Notes under the pieces: model-generated
Told to the model about the DNA's origin: nothing
What the model saw: the letters and a program-made list of their open reading frames with translations, nothing else
The model's database searches: none
In this document: positions 6,794 through 16,624 of the stretch, piece by piece
Numbering within the stretch: position 1 is the stretch's first letter
How the letters are laid out: the number at the start of each line of letters is the position of its first letter
Origin: Bacteroidota bacterium
GTDB lineage: Bacteria > Bacteroidota > Bacteroidia > Sphingobacteriales > Sphingobacteriaceae
DNA length: 64,000 bases
Direction of reading: 5' to 3'
Assembly: GCA_026224775.1 (NCBI GenBank)
Contig: JAMFRP010000015.1
Coordinates: forward strand, 34,431 to 98,430
Position numbers and translations under genes: made by a program

Positions 6794-9640
6794 TTATTTT
6801 ATCCCCATTTCCTTTTTCAAAAACTGGCCGGTAAAGCTTTCTTTCACCTTACACAAACCTTCAGGCGTACCGCTGAATAGTATTCTACCACCACCTGAGC
6901 CACCTTCGGGGCCTAAATCGATTACATAGTCAACCGTTTTAATTACATCAAGGTTATGCTCTATTACTAAAACGGTGTTGCCTTTATCAACCAATTGGTT
7001 TAACACACCAAGCAACACATTAATATCCTCAAAATGCAAACCTGTGGTCGGTTCATCTAAAATATAGAAAGTATTTCCGGTGTCTTTTTTTGATAGTTCA
7101 GTTGCCAGTTTAACACGTTGTGCTTCACCACCCGATAATGTAGTTGATGCCTGCCCTAAACGAATATACCCTAAACCAACATCCAATAAAGTTTTAACCT
7201 TACGATAGATTGCGGGGATATGCTCAAAAAATGGCGTAGCATCTTCAATACTCATATCCAGCACATCGCTGATGGATTTACCACGGTAACGAACCTCTAA
7301 AGTCTCACGGTTATATCTTCTGCCGCCGCATTCTTCACAAGGCACTTGTACATCAGGCAAAAAGTTCATTTCTATTACCTTCATACCCGCGCCCTGACAG
7401 GTTTCGCATCTTCCACCTTTTACGTTGAATGAGAACCGGCCCGGTTTATAACCACGGATACGTGATTCCGGCAAAGCCACAAACAAATTCCTAATGTCAG
7501 AAAACACACCGGTATAAGTAGCAGGGTTTGAACGAGGAGTACGGCCAATAGGTGTTTGATCTATCTCAATCACCTTATCAATATGCTCTAATCCCTCAAT
7601 CTTATCATAAGGCAAAGGATGTTTTTTGGCTCTGAAAAAATGATGATTTAAAACAGGATATAAAGTCTCGGTTATCAAACTTGATTTACCACTGCCTGAT
7701 ACACCGGTAATACCGATCATCTTACCTAATGGAAAATCAACACTTACCTTTTTAAGGTTATGCCCGGTTGCTTTTTTCAAGCTAAGAACCTTGCCATTAC
7801 CATCACGTCTTTTTTCAGGGATAGCGATCTCGCGCTCTCCGTTAATGTATGACGTAGTCAGAGTGTGTACCTTCATTAATTCAGCAGGTGTGCCTTGGGC
7901 AACAATCTCTCCGCCATGTACGCCGGCTGCCGGGCCCATATCAATCACATGGTCAGCTTCCAGTATCATATCCTTATCATGCTCTACTACCAAAACGGTA
8001 TTACCCAGATCGCGCAAGTTTTTTAGGGCGGTGATGAGTCTTGCATTATCACGTTGATGCAGCCCGATACTCGGCTCATCCAAAATGTACATTACGTTCA
8101 TTAATTGTGAACCGATTTGCGTAGCCAGCCTGATCCGCTGTGCTTCACCGCCTGATAATGTTTTGGCGGTGCGATCAAGCGTTAAATAGCTCAAACCAAC
8201 ATCCAGCAAAAACACAATACGTGCGCGGATCTCTTTTAATATTTCTTTGGCGATAACATTCTGGCGCTCGGTTAAACGATCTTCAAGATTATTAAACCAA
8301 TCCTGCAGATCATTAATATCCATGGTAGCCAACTCGAAGATGTTCTTACCATCCACCTTAAAGTGTAACGATTCTTTTTTAAGTCGGGCACCCTCACATA
8401 CCGGGCAGGTTTTTAGCACACGGTAATTTTCCATGTCATCCATGCCTTCATCACTGCGACGTTCCTGCTGCTCTTCCAGCATGCGGATAACACCGTCGAA
8501 AGTGATCTGGTAGCTTTGAACATTCCATTTATTGTACTCAACCGCAACGGTAATCATTTCAGGCGTACCGTTCAGAATGATGTCGAGTTTTTCTCTTTCC
8601 AATTTCTCAATCGGCACAGATAAGCTAAACTCATATTTCTTAGCCAATGCTTTTAACACCTGGAATATCCATGTTTCGCGAAATTCACCCAAAGGCGCTA
8701 AGCCACCATTCAGGATGCTCAATTTGGGGTTAGGGATTACCGAAGCTTCATCAACCTCAAAAATATATCCTAATCCATTACACTTTTCGCAAGCGCCATA
8801 AGGTGAATTGAATGAGAATGTGTTTGGCTGAGGCTCATCATAAGATATACCCGAAACTGGGTCCATCAAAAATTTACTGAAATAGGCAACATTATTATTC
8901 TTATCGCCAATCCTGATAATGCCTTTAGATATTTTTAATGCCGCTTGTATCGAAGTGTATAAACGCTTGCTGTTTTCGTCGCTCACCTGCAACCGGTCAA
9001 CCACAATATCAATATCGTGGATCTTATAACGGTCGACTTGCATTTTGGGCTCAACATCCGCGATAGCGCCATCAATCCAAACCTTTAAATAGCCTTGTTT
9101 ACGTATCTGTTCAAACAATTCGCGGTAATGGCCTTTACGGGCTTTAACTACCGGGGCTAAAATATTTATAGGCTGACCATCAAAGCGTTCATAAATGGTT
9201 TTCAATATCTGATCTTCAGACATGCGTTCCATTTTCTCGCCGGTTTCATACGAAAATGCCTCGCCGGTACGGGCAAAAAGCAAACGCATAAAATCATATA
9301 TCTCGGTGATGGTACCAACGGTAGACCGTGGGTTTTTACTGGTTGTTTTTTGCTCGATAGCGATAACCGGGCTCAGGCCTGAAACCTTGTCAACATCCGG
9401 GCGCTCCATGCCGCCCATAAACTGGCGGGAGTAGGCCGAAAATGTTTCCATGTAACGGCGCTGCCCTTCGGCATAGATAGTATCAAAGGCCAACGACGAT
9501 TTTCCGCTACCACTCAATCCGGTAATTACTACCAGCTGATTGCGCGGAAAAGAAACATCAATATTTTTTAAGTTATGTACCCGGGCCCCGTAAACTTCAA
9601 CTTCACTTTGCTCACCCAGATCGAGAGGTTTTGTAGTCAT
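6794..9640 (-). CDS. uvrA: Excinuclease ABC subunit A
   Basis: 948 residues, normal for UvrA. It recognises bulky DNA damage and loads UvrB in nucleotide excision repair. Two ABC ATPase modules are visible: Walker A GLSGSGKSS near residue 43 and GVSGSGKSS in the second half, each with an LSGGEAQR signature and an ILDEP Walker B. The zinc-binding pairs are present (CEKCNGLG, CPVCEGARL, CETCQGAG...CEECGGRR), as is the UvrB-binding insertion. The start at 9640 follows a 170-bp AT-rich gap. It is a single gene and looks fully functional. Confidence 0.98.
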   Translation of the reverse strand: MTTKPLDLGEQSEVEVYGARVHNLKNIDVSFPRNQLVVITGLSGSGKSSLAFDTIYAEGQRRYMETFSAYSRQFMGGMERPDVDKVSGLSPVIAIEQKTTSKNPRSTVGTITEIYDFMRLLFARTGEAFSYETGEKMERMSEDQILKTIYERFDGQPINILAPVVKARKGHYRELFEQIRKQGYLKVWIDGAIADVEPKMQVDRYKIHDIDIVVDRLQVSDENSKRLYTSIQAALKISKGIIRIGDKNNNVAYFSKFLMDPVSGISYDEPQPNTFSFNSPYGACEKCNGLGYIFEVDEASVIPNPKLSILNGGLAPLGEFRETWIFQVLKALAKKYEFSLSVPIEKLEREKLDIILNGTPEMITVAVEYNKWNVQSYQITFDGVIRMLEEQQERRSDEGMDDMENYRVLKTCPVCEGARLKKESLHFKVDGKNIFELATMDINDLQDWFNNLEDRLTERQNVIAKEILKEIRARIVFLLDVGLSYLTLDRTAKTLSGGEAQRIRLATQIGSQLMNVMYILDEPSIGLHQRDNARLITALKNLRDLGNTVLVVEHDKDMILEADHVIDMGPAAGVHGGEIVAQGTPAELMKVHTLTTSYINGEREIAIPEKRRDGNGKVLSLKKATGHNLKKVSVDFPLGKMIGITGVSGSGKSSLITETLYPVLNHHFFRAKKHPLPYDKIEGLEHIDKVIEIDQTPIGRTPRSNPATYTGVFSDIRNLFVALPESRIRGYKPGRFSFNVKGGRCETCQGAGMKVIEMNFLPDVQVPCEECGGRRYNRETLEVRYRGKSISDVLDMSIEDATPFFEHIPAIYRKVKTLLDVGLGYIRLGQASTTLSGGEAQRVKLATELSKKDTGNTFYILDEPTTGLHFEDINVLLGVLNQLVDKGNTVLVIEHNLDVIKTVDYVIDLGPEGGSGGGRILFSGTPEGLCKVKESFTGQFLKKEMGIK

Positions 9641-9752
9641 ATTTTATTTAGATATATTGATTTAAGTTGGTTCAAACTGACTGATTAAGTACTTTTAACT
9701 CAATCAACTACTCACTTAATCCAACCTAATCAACCAAACCGCAAATATATGC

Positions 9753-9788
9753 AAAAAAAAGCCCGATTCGCTTAGCGCGGACCGGGCT
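9753..9788 (-). terminator. Intrinsic terminator after the transglycosylase gene
   Basis: On the minus strand the inverted repeat AGCCCG (9760-9765) / CGGGCT (9783-9788) is followed by a run of eight U. It lies about 30 bp after the stop codon at 9817. Confidence 0.75.
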
Positions 9789-9816
9789 GATAAGTGCTCC
9801 GTAATCTTTTTACAAA

Positions 9817-10593
9817 TTAATTATATGCCAGCATTTGCGAGGTTTGCGTATGCGCGTAAATTGGTTTAAAACCATAACTTACAGGCTTGCTGATAACCTC
9901 TTTCATGGCAATTAGGTTGTATACATACACACCGGTTTCGCGGTTTAAATGCATACGGAAATAATTGTCCTCGTTTTGCTTGGTAATCTGTCTTTGTAAT
10001 TTAATCTCTCCGTTGTTGTAGGCCGCCGCCGCCAGGGTCCAGCTATTAAATTCGCCGTAAAGCTCTTTAATATACTTGCATGCCGCGATGGTTGATTTAC
10101 GAACGTTTAACCGTTCATCAACACCGTGGCCTACTTTTAAACCGTAAGTACGTGCAGTACCGGGCATAAACTGCCAGATACCTTTTGCACCTTTGGGCGA
10201 TGTGCCACTGCACAATCCCGATTCAACTAAAGGGATGTACTTAAAATCTTCCGGGATACCATACATCCTGAGGATGGGCTCGATAATAGGAAAAAGCTTT
10301 TGTGCTTTAAATTGCAATACATTTGATTGTATCGACAAAAAATTATGCTGCTTAATGGAGTGCCTCAACTTGGTATTTACGCGGGCATCATTTACCGGCA
10401 ATGCCTCATTGGCAAAGTTATAATCGGTAGATGGCCTATTTTTTGTAAACAGAAAATTAGTTGAGTGTTCAGTTGCAATATTGATGGGTTTTGACACCGC
10501 TGAATCACTAATTGCAAACCGGGAGATGATAACCAGCACGAACATTACGGAGCACGTAATTAGGTGTTTTTTAATCATTCCTGTTTTTATCAT
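9817..10593 (-). CDS. Lytic transglycosylase (SLT domain, MltD-like)
   Basis: 258 residues. An N-terminal membrane/signal segment (ITCSVMFVLVIISRF) is followed by a linker and an SLT domain from about residue 110: YIPLVESGLCSGTSPKGAKGIWQFMPGTARTYGL contains the catalytic glutamate in LVES, and AAAYNNG closes the fold. It cleaves the peptidoglycan glycan strand in the periplasm. There is no LysM domain, unlike full-length MltD. The ATG at 10593 is chosen because an upstream TTG at 10623 lies inside the -7 box of an exact promoter. Confidence 0.88.
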   Translation of the reverse strand: MIKTGMIKKHLITCSVMFVLVIISRFAISDSAVSKPINIATEHSTNFLFTKNRPSTDYNFANEALPVNDARVNTKLRHSIKQHNFLSIQSNVLQFKAQKLFPIIEPILRMYGIPEDFKYIPLVESGLCSGTSPKGAKGIWQFMPGTARTYGLKVGHGVDERLNVRKSTIAACKYIKELYGEFNSWTLAAAAYNNGEIKLQRQITKQNEDNYFRMHLNRETGVYVYNLIAMKEVISKPVSYGFKPIYAHTQTSQMLAYN

Positions 10594-10620
10594 ATTTATT
10601 ATGTAAGTGAAAACTCGCCG

Positions 10621-10650
10621 CAAAGGTACGTATATTAATCACATTATCAA
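10621..10650 (-). promoter_or_regulatory. Bacteroidota sigma promoter of the transglycosylase gene
   Basis: On the minus strand TTG (10648-10650), a 19-bp spacer and TACCTTTG (10621-10628) match the phylum consensus exactly. Transcription would begin about 20 bp before the ATG at 10593. Confidence 0.75.
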
Positions 10651-10812
10651 ATACTTACCAATACCTTAGTGTTTTAGGGGCTTCAAAAAGCGTCCAAAAT
10701 CGTTGTTTAAAGCCTTTAAACGCAGATTCTGATCATCAACAAAAAAATAAAATTATTGTTTAAAAAATCGTAACTTTGACCCTCACGCTGCGAAAGCGCT
10801 AAACAAAAAAAT

Positions 10813-12327
10813 ATGGCATTTAAGAGAGCACCTACCGGCCGCGACAGCGCTCCGGGCAGATCATCAAACAGGACAAATAAGTCCGATGACAGGCCAAAAA
10901 GACCCGCATCAAAGGGCAAATCATCAGGTTCCGACAAAACAGATTGGAACAAGCCTCCTAAAAAAGAAAGCACATCAGAACGCCCTGGCGAAAGAAGAAG
11001 AACAGCAGGCAGCAGGCCCAGCGCAGGCAAAAGTGAAGGCGGCGATTTTAAAAGCAGCTTTACCGGCGGCGAGAAAAAAAGCTACTCACCCAAGAAGCCA
11101 TATTCAGGCAGGCCAAGTGACGGCGGCGACAGGCCAGCAGGACGCAGCAAGCCATATTCAGGCAGAGTAAGTTCAGCAGATAGCAGCAGCGATCGTCCAA
11201 AAAGAAGCTTTGGCGGCGATGAAGGTGACAAAAAACCATACTCAGCACCACGCAATAAATCATACTCAGGCAGAGCAGGTTCATCAGACGACCGTCCGAA
11301 AAGAAGTTTTGGCGGCGATGCCGCTGGCGACAAAAAACCGTTCTCTTCTCCACGCAAAAAATCTTATTCAGGTAGACCGACAGGAGATAGTGAAGGTGAC
11401 GAAAGAAAAACAGGATCAGAGGGTGCAAGATCAGGCGAGCGTAAATTCACGCCAAAATCTTCAACCGGTGGCACTTTCAAAAAACGTGAAGGTGCAACAA
11501 GCGAACCTTTCCGCAAATCAGCAAAATCATCATACAATAAAATAACTCCGGATAGGGACGCGCCTGCTAAAACCATGCGTAGCCGTAAAGAAAAACCAAA
11601 AGACGATTCAGGTCTTATCCGGTTGAACCGTTATATAGCCAATGCAGGTATCTGTTCACGCCGTAAGGCTGATGAACTGATCGAAGCAGGTGTAGTTTCA
11701 GTAAATGGTATCGTTATAAACGAATTAGGTCATAAAATTGACCCGATAAAAGATGAGATCCGTTACAATGGCGAACTATTGAAGCGCGAAAAAATGGTTT
11801 ATGTGTTATTAAATAAACCAAAGGACTACATCACCACTACTGAAGATCCGCAGGAACGCCGCACTGTAATGCATCTGGTTGAAAAAGCCAGTAGAGAGCG
11901 GATTTATCCTATCGGCCGTTTAGACAGGAACACCACTGGTTTATTATTAATGACCAATGATGGTGACCTTGCCGATAAGCTTTCGCATCCACGCAGCAAC
12001 ATCACCAAACTATACCAGGTTGAACTGAATAAGAGTTTAGCCCAGGGTGATATGAACAAAATCCAGTATGGCTTGGAGTTAGAAGATGGTTTAATTAAAC
12101 CGGATTCTATTTCATACGTAACAGGTGGTTCAAAACGCGAGATCGGCATACAGATCCACAGCGGTAAAAACCGCATTGTGCGTCGTATATTTGAGCACTT
12201 AGGTTATGAGGTAGTAAAGCTTGACCGTGTAATTTACGCGGGCCTTACTAAAAAAGACCTAACCCGTGGTCGCTGGCGTTACCTTGATGAAAAAGAGGTG
12301 ATCCAGTTGAAACATCTGATCAAATAA
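10813..12327 (+). CDS. RluB/RsuA-type pseudouridine synthase with long repetitive N-terminal tail
   Basis: 504 residues. Residues 1-265 form a low-complexity, basic, Ser/Gly/Lys/Arg-rich tail with recurring KPYSGR and DRPKRSFGGD motifs. An S4 RNA-binding domain follows (LNRYIANAGICSRRKADELI, about 268-325), then the pseudouridine synthase domain with catalytic Asp371 in GRLDRNTTGLLLMTNDG and the late motif SGKNRIVRRIFEHLG. It should modify 23S rRNA (RluB, U2605-type site). The tail probably aids RNA binding. A TAACTTTG box lies at 10771, and a strong terminator follows the gene. Confidence 0.92.
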   Translation: MAFKRAPTGRDSAPGRSSNRTNKSDDRPKRPASKGKSSGSDKTDWNKPPKKESTSERPGERRRTAGSRPSAGKSEGGDFKSSFTGGEKKSYSPKKPYSGRPSDGGDRPAGRSKPYSGRVSSADSSSDRPKRSFGGDEGDKKPYSAPRNKSYSGRAGSSDDRPKRSFGGDAAGDKKPFSSPRKKSYSGRPTGDSEGDERKTGSEGARSGERKFTPKSSTGGTFKKREGATSEPFRKSAKSSYNKITPDRDAPAKTMRSRKEKPKDDSGLIRLNRYIANAGICSRRKADELIEAGVVSVNGIVINELGHKIDPIKDEIRYNGELLKREKMVYVLLNKPKDYITTTEDPQERRTVMHLVEKASRERIYPIGRLDRNTTGLLLMTNDGDLADKLSHPRSNITKLYQVELNKSLAQGDMNKIQYGLELEDGLIKPDSISYVTGGSKREIGIQIHSGKNRIVRRIFEHLGYEVVKLDRVIYAGLTKKDLTRGRWRYLDEKEVIQLKHLIK

Positions 12328-12349
12328 TTTTAAGATATATTCAGCGTTG

Positions 12350-12396
12350 AAAGTTCAAAGTGAAAAGTTAAAAAGCTTTTCATTTTGAACTTTTTT
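12350..12396 (+). terminator. Intrinsic terminator of the pseudouridine synthase gene
   Basis: An 18-bp stem (AAAGTTCAAAGTGAAAAG at 12350-12367, CTTTTCATTTTGAACTTT at 12376-12393, one G-U pair) is followed by a T run. Confidence 0.8.
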
Positions 12397-12443
12397 GCTT
12401 TTAGCGCCTAATTACTAACTTGCGCCTCATAAATCCAATCTCC

Positions 12444-13574
12444 ATGAAAAAATTATTGCTGATTATCGCCTTGCTATCCCCTGCGTTAACTTTCGCGCAG
12501 CATAAAAAACCACTTCCTTCAACTTTTAACCTGGTGATAGGCACCTATACCACCGGCGCAAGCAAGGGTATTTATGTTTACCGTTTTTATGAAGATAAAG
12601 GCAGGGTGGCTTATTTGAATGAGATTGACGATGTGACCAATCCATCATACGTAACCACATCGGCAGATAATAAATTTTTATATGCCGTTAATGAAGGCCC
12701 GCAAGGAGGTGTAAGCTCATTTACTTTTGATGGTAAAACAGGTAAAATGGTATTCATCAACAAACAACAAACCCAGGGCGCTGATCCATGTTATATTCTT
12801 GAAGATAAAGAACAACGTAATATCTTTATCGCTAATTATACCAGTGGCAGTTTGGCGGTTTTCCCGATTAATAAAGATGGTTCAATCGCCCCATTATCAC
12901 AATTGATTCAAGATTCAGGCAGCAGTGTTGTTAAGGACAGGCAGCAGGGCCCGCATGTGCATAATGCTATATTAACAAACAATGAGAAATACTTGCTTTA
13001 TACTGATTTGGGTACCGACAAGGTAAACATCATGCGTTACAAAGCATCTAAAAAACCACCGCTCACACCGGCTGACCCAGCTTCTATAAGTGTTGCGGCT
13101 GGCAATGGCCCACGCCACCTGGTATTCTCTGAGGGTGATAAATATTTATACCTTGTACAGGAAATAGGCGGCTTTATCAATACATACTCATATGATAACG
13201 GCAACCTGAAACAATTACAATCCTTAAGCATGCTTACACCTGAGATGAAAGGCAATATCGGTTCAGCCGCTATCAAAATTTCTCCTGATGGCAAGTTCCT
13301 GTACACGTCAAACCGTGGCAATGCCAACGATATTGTACAATATGCTATCGACCCAAACAACGGCACTCTGACTTTCGTATCACGCACCTCATCATTAGGT
13401 AAAGGGCCGCGCGATTTCGCGATAGACCCAAGCGGTAAATTTTTAGTGGTTGCAAATCAAAACAGCGACAGCGTATTGGTTTATCGCCTTGATGCAAATG
13501 GAAAACCAACTACCGTTGTTACCCGTATTCAAGTTGGCAACCCGGTTTGTCTGAAGTTTGTACCGGCGGAATAA
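12444..13574 (+). CDS. Secreted lactonase-family beta-propeller protein
   Basis: 376 residues from the ATG at 12444, where a signal peptide begins (MKKLLLIIALLSPALTFAQ); the upstream in-frame TTG at 12420 only adds 8 residues. The rest is a seven-bladed propeller of the 6-phosphogluconolactonase/YbhE family: LVIGTYTTGASKGIYVY, NPSYVTTSADNKFLYAVNE, GPHVHNAILTNNEKYLLYTDLG, NGPRHLVFSEGDKYLYLVQE and GPRDFAIDPSGKFLVVANQNSD are successive blade motifs. Export suggests a sugar-lactone substrate outside the cytoplasm rather than the pentose phosphate pathway. The substrate is unproven. Confidence 0.88.
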   Translation: MKKLLLIIALLSPALTFAQHKKPLPSTFNLVIGTYTTGASKGIYVYRFYEDKGRVAYLNEIDDVTNPSYVTTSADNKFLYAVNEGPQGGVSSFTFDGKTGKMVFINKQQTQGADPCYILEDKEQRNIFIANYTSGSLAVFPINKDGSIAPLSQLIQDSGSSVVKDRQQGPHVHNAILTNNEKYLLYTDLGTDKVNIMRYKASKKPPLTPADPASISVAAGNGPRHLVFSEGDKYLYLVQEIGGFINTYSYDNGNLKQLQSLSMLTPEMKGNIGSAAIKISPDGKFLYTSNRGNANDIVQYAIDPNNGTLTFVSRTSSLGKGPRDFAIDPSGKFLVVANQNSDSVLVYRLDANGKPTTVVTRIQVGNPVCLKFVPAE

Positions 13575-13595
13575 GGACAGCATCAATATACGTAT

Positions 13596-14054
13596 TTATG
13601 CTTCATCCTTTTTTATGCTACTAATCAAGGCTGCAAACACAGAAAAAATTACGATAGAAGTTATAAAAAGCAACAAAATAGCATATTTAATTTGAGTAAC
13701 CTTGAAGATAAATGAATCTGGGCATATAGTAAATATATATAAGACGACATAACTTAATATGCTATAAAACAGCCCAAATGTTAATATACCCTCTCTTTTT
13801 TTAAGCTTACTAACGTGATCAACATTCGGATCTACCACGATAGTACATACTGCCAAAACAGTGTTAAAGGAAACGTAAGACAAACCGAAGCCGCTCACTA
13901 AAACAATAAGTTTAAAAAAATCTAACTTTAAAAACAATACGGGATCAAAGGCATAAAAAAATGCCAATGGCGGAAAAAGTGAAAAAACAATAAATAATAT
14001 TATAAATATCGTTTTAAAAAGAGGGAGTTTAGGAATTTCGTCAATATAAGTCAT
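13596..14054 (-). CDS. Hypothetical four-helix membrane protein
   Basis: 152 residues with four hydrophobic segments (around 14-35, 46-68, 92-110 and 122-145) and a charged cytoplasmic loop VDHVSKLKKREG between the second and third. I do not recognise a family. It converges on the lactonase gene with a 21-bp gap and is followed (on its 5' side) by a 240-bp AT-rich region. It is AT-richer than its neighbours. Confidence 0.6.
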   Translation of the reverse strand: MTYIDEIPKLPLFKTIFIILFIVFSLFPPLAFFYAFDPVLFLKLDFFKLIVLVSGFGLSYVSFNTVLAVCTIVVDPNVDHVSKLKKREGILTFGLFYSILSYVVLYIFTICPDSFIFKVTQIKYAILLLFITSIVIFSVFAALISSIKKDEA

Positions 14055-14295
14055 GGTAAGGTTTTTATAAAGCTATAAACAAATACTGTAAGAACAAAAT
14101 CATCCTAAGATGAATACTATCTATAATATTATTAATAGCAATTGACTTTATGACCTATTTCCGTCACCACAAAATCACATCAAAAATTTTACACAATACA
14201 TTAAACTTTTTGTTCTACTTTTAGTCAAACATTTATAATAGGGTTGTTATACTTTATATGTTAAATGTTAGTTTAATAAATGTTTAATTTTTATT

Positions 14296-15096
14296 ATGAA
14301 AAGGTTATATAAATACGTATCCGGTTTAGCTTTAGCCGGGATACTTTCGGTAGCAGTTGTTGCAACTGCAAGTGCACAACGTGGTGGCGGTTCCCACGGC
14401 GGTGGTGGAGGCGGTGGCTTCCATGGCGGCGGAGGCGGTGTTAGCAGCGGCGGCTTTCGTGGTTCTTCATATGCAAGTGCATATCGTGGTAGTGCCGGTG
14501 TCCGTGCGGCGGGGTTCCGTGGTGGAGGCTATAACCGTGGCGGTTTTTACAGACCAGGCTTTGGCTATTATGGCTATCCGCACCTTGGCTTTTACTTAGG
14601 CGTATTACCTTTTGGCTATTACCCATTTTATTGGGGAGATGCTTTGTACTACTATTATGGTGGCGTATTTTATAGCCCGTATGATGGTGGTGGCTACCAG
14701 GTTACTGTTCCACCGGTTGGGGCGGCTATTCCAAGCTTGCCACAAGGTGCAAAATCTATCATGATTGATGGACAGCAGTTCTATGAATTGAATGGTGTGT
14801 ATTACAAAGCTGTTATTAATGATCAGCAAAAAACTGTTTATGTAGTTGCAGGCCGCGATGGTGTGCTAAATACCGATGGCAGCAATGCTGCTGATGGCAG
14901 CGAAGTTGCAGCACCGCAAGTTGGTGATATTGTAAATGAATTACCTGACGGTTGCCACAAAGTGACTTTAAACGGTAAGAAATACTATGTATCGCCAAAT
15001 GATATATACTACCAGGCTTATACCGACCAAAATGGAAACGAAGGTTACCGTATAGCCAGTGTACCTGATAATAACGACCAGGACCAGGATAACTAA
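14296..15096 (+). CDS. Exported Gly/Tyr-rich DUF6515 family protein
   Basis: 266 residues. It has a signal peptide (cleavage after AVVATASA), a glycine-rich segment (residues 28-90: GGGSHGGGGGGG, GGYNRGGFYRPGFGYYGYP), a hydrophobic aromatic stretch (LGVLPFGYYPFYWGDALYYYYGG), then two copies of a small repeat: LPQGAKSIMIDGQQFYELNGVYYK and LPDGCHKVTLNGKKYYVSPNDIYYQ. This layout is that of the DUF6515 surface or periplasmic proteins, whose function is unknown. A strong terminator follows at 15121. Confidence 0.8.
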   Translation: MKRLYKYVSGLALAGILSVAVVATASAQRGGGSHGGGGGGGFHGGGGGVSSGGFRGSSYASAYRGSAGVRAAGFRGGGYNRGGFYRPGFGYYGYPHLGFYLGVLPFGYYPFYWGDALYYYYGGVFYSPYDGGGYQVTVPPVGAAIPSLPQGAKSIMIDGQQFYELNGVYYKAVINDQQKTVYVVAGRDGVLNTDGSNAADGSEVAAPQVGDIVNELPDGCHKVTLNGKKYYVSPNDIYYQAYTDQNGNEGYRIASVPDNNDQDQDN

Positions 15097-15120
15097 TCCT
15101 TTCCTGGGTACCCATCTATA

Positions 15121-15172
15121 AAAAATCTGCAAGAACAGGCTTAAAGCTTTGTTTTTGCAGATTTTTATTTTT
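15121..15172 (+). terminator. Intrinsic terminator of the DUF6515 gene
   Basis: AAAAATCTGCAA (15121-15132) pairs with TTGCAGATTTTT (15155-15166) and is followed by ATTTTTT. Confidence 0.8.
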
Positions 15173-15260
15173 TATGCGATTTTTTTTAATTAAAATTATA
15201 CTCTTAATGGTTTACGGGCCAATTAATTACACATTAAATCTTGCTGAATAATTAATTTAA

Positions 15261-16427
15261 ATGTCTTTTCGCAAAAAACGTTCGCTTTCCACGGTAACCA
15301 ATGTTAAAAATCATAACCCCAATGACGAAGCCCTAAAAAAGTCGGAAGCTAACCTGCGTACCATTTTTGATAATACTGATTCCGCTTATATTTTATTTGA
15401 TACAAATCTCCAGATCCTTTCATTTAATTTATTGGCCCAAAAATTCTCCGAGGAGTATAATAAAAAAACATTAAGCATTGGCAGATATATTAACGAGTAT
15501 TTTTCGGCAGAAAGATGGCTCAAGATATTAGAGATGCTGGAAAAGCTAGCTGCCGGAGAAACCATTAGTTATGAATTAAGTGTTATAGATGATAACGGAA
15601 TTACCAACTGGCACCACATCCGCTGGTTAAACGTTAAAAACAACGACAATAAAAACTGGGGATACATTTTAACGAATAAAGATATTACCGAACTCAAAAC
15701 AGCAACACTTGAGCGCGAGCGTATAACCAATGATTTAACGCAGCATAATCGTGACCTGGAACAATTTACTTATATTATATCGCATAACCTGCGCGCGCCT
15801 GTCGCCAATATATTAGGGTTAACCAATATTTTGAAAGAACACGGCCAGGGCATGGACGAGGAAACCCAACAACAAGTAATTGACCGCATATTTACTTCAA
15901 CCAAAAATATTGATACCACAATAAAAGATCTGAACCAAATACTACAAACCCGCAAACCGGTAGGCATTAAAAAGGAGAAAGTAGATTTTGAGGCGATGGT
16001 TGATGCGGCTAAAACAAGCCTCCGTAACATTATAGCTTTAGAAAAAGTAAAGATTAACTGCGATTTCACCTCGGTAGATTCCATGTTTACTACACGCAGC
16101 TATTTGTACAGTATTTTTTACAATCTCACCTCCAATAGCATTAAATACCGTAAAGCGGATATCCCTCCGCTAATCAGCATAACCAGTCAGAAAATAGACA
16201 ACAGGATAGAACTACGTTTTAAAGACAATGGCAAAGGCATCGATCTGGATAAAAACGCCGAAGATGTTTTCGGTTTATACAAACGTTTTGATACCAGTGT
16301 AGAGGGCAAAGGCATGGGCCTGTTTATGGTAAAAACACAAGTTACCGCGCTCGGCGGCTCCATAAATATTGAAAGCAAACTTGGCGAGGGTACCGAATTT
16401 ATATTGCAATTCAATCAGCCCGCTTAG
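15261..16427 (+). CDS. PAS-domain sensor histidine kinase
   Basis: 388 residues, with no membrane segment visible. One PAS domain (about 25-145: ANLRTIFDNTDSAYILFD, then WHHIRWLNVKN...GYILTNKDIT) is followed by a coiled coil, a HisKA-like box with His175 in YIISHNLRAPVANILGL, and an HATPase domain with the N box FYNLTSNSIKYRK, G1 FKDNGKGIDL and G2 EGKGMGLFMVKTQ. It is a cytoplasmic kinase probably sensing an internal ligand. No response regulator lies next to it, so it is an orphan. It matches the SHNLRAP subfamily common in Bacteroidota. Confidence 0.92.
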   Translation: MSFRKKRSLSTVTNVKNHNPNDEALKKSEANLRTIFDNTDSAYILFDTNLQILSFNLLAQKFSEEYNKKTLSIGRYINEYFSAERWLKILEMLEKLAAGETISYELSVIDDNGITNWHHIRWLNVKNNDNKNWGYILTNKDITELKTATLERERITNDLTQHNRDLEQFTYIISHNLRAPVANILGLTNILKEHGQGMDEETQQQVIDRIFTSTKNIDTTIKDLNQILQTRKPVGIKKEKVDFEAMVDAAKTSLRNIIALEKVKINCDFTSVDSMFTTRSYLYSIFYNLTSNSIKYRKADIPPLISITSQKIDNRIELRFKDNGKGIDLDKNAEDVFGLYKRFDTSVEGKGMGLFMVKTQVTALGGSINIESKLGEGTEFILQFNQPA

Positions 16428-16624
16428 TTTATTTTGTACTAAAAACGGTGCAACTAATCGTAATCAGGTAAATATCTTTCGTTTTCTGAACTACAAAACT
16501 TTCCTTAACCGTAAAAAAATGTTGTTACAGTAGCTAATCACCGCTTTATGCGGCATTGGTAACCCATTACCGGCGTTTGGCATTCGCTTTGCAACTGCCT
16601 GTACATAATATCCACCCACAAAAA

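Noticed and set aside
10716..11576. Several antisense and out-of-frame open frames over the pseudouridine synthase tail
   Set aside because: They mirror the repetitive Ser/Gly/Lys coding sequence and have no start context of their own.
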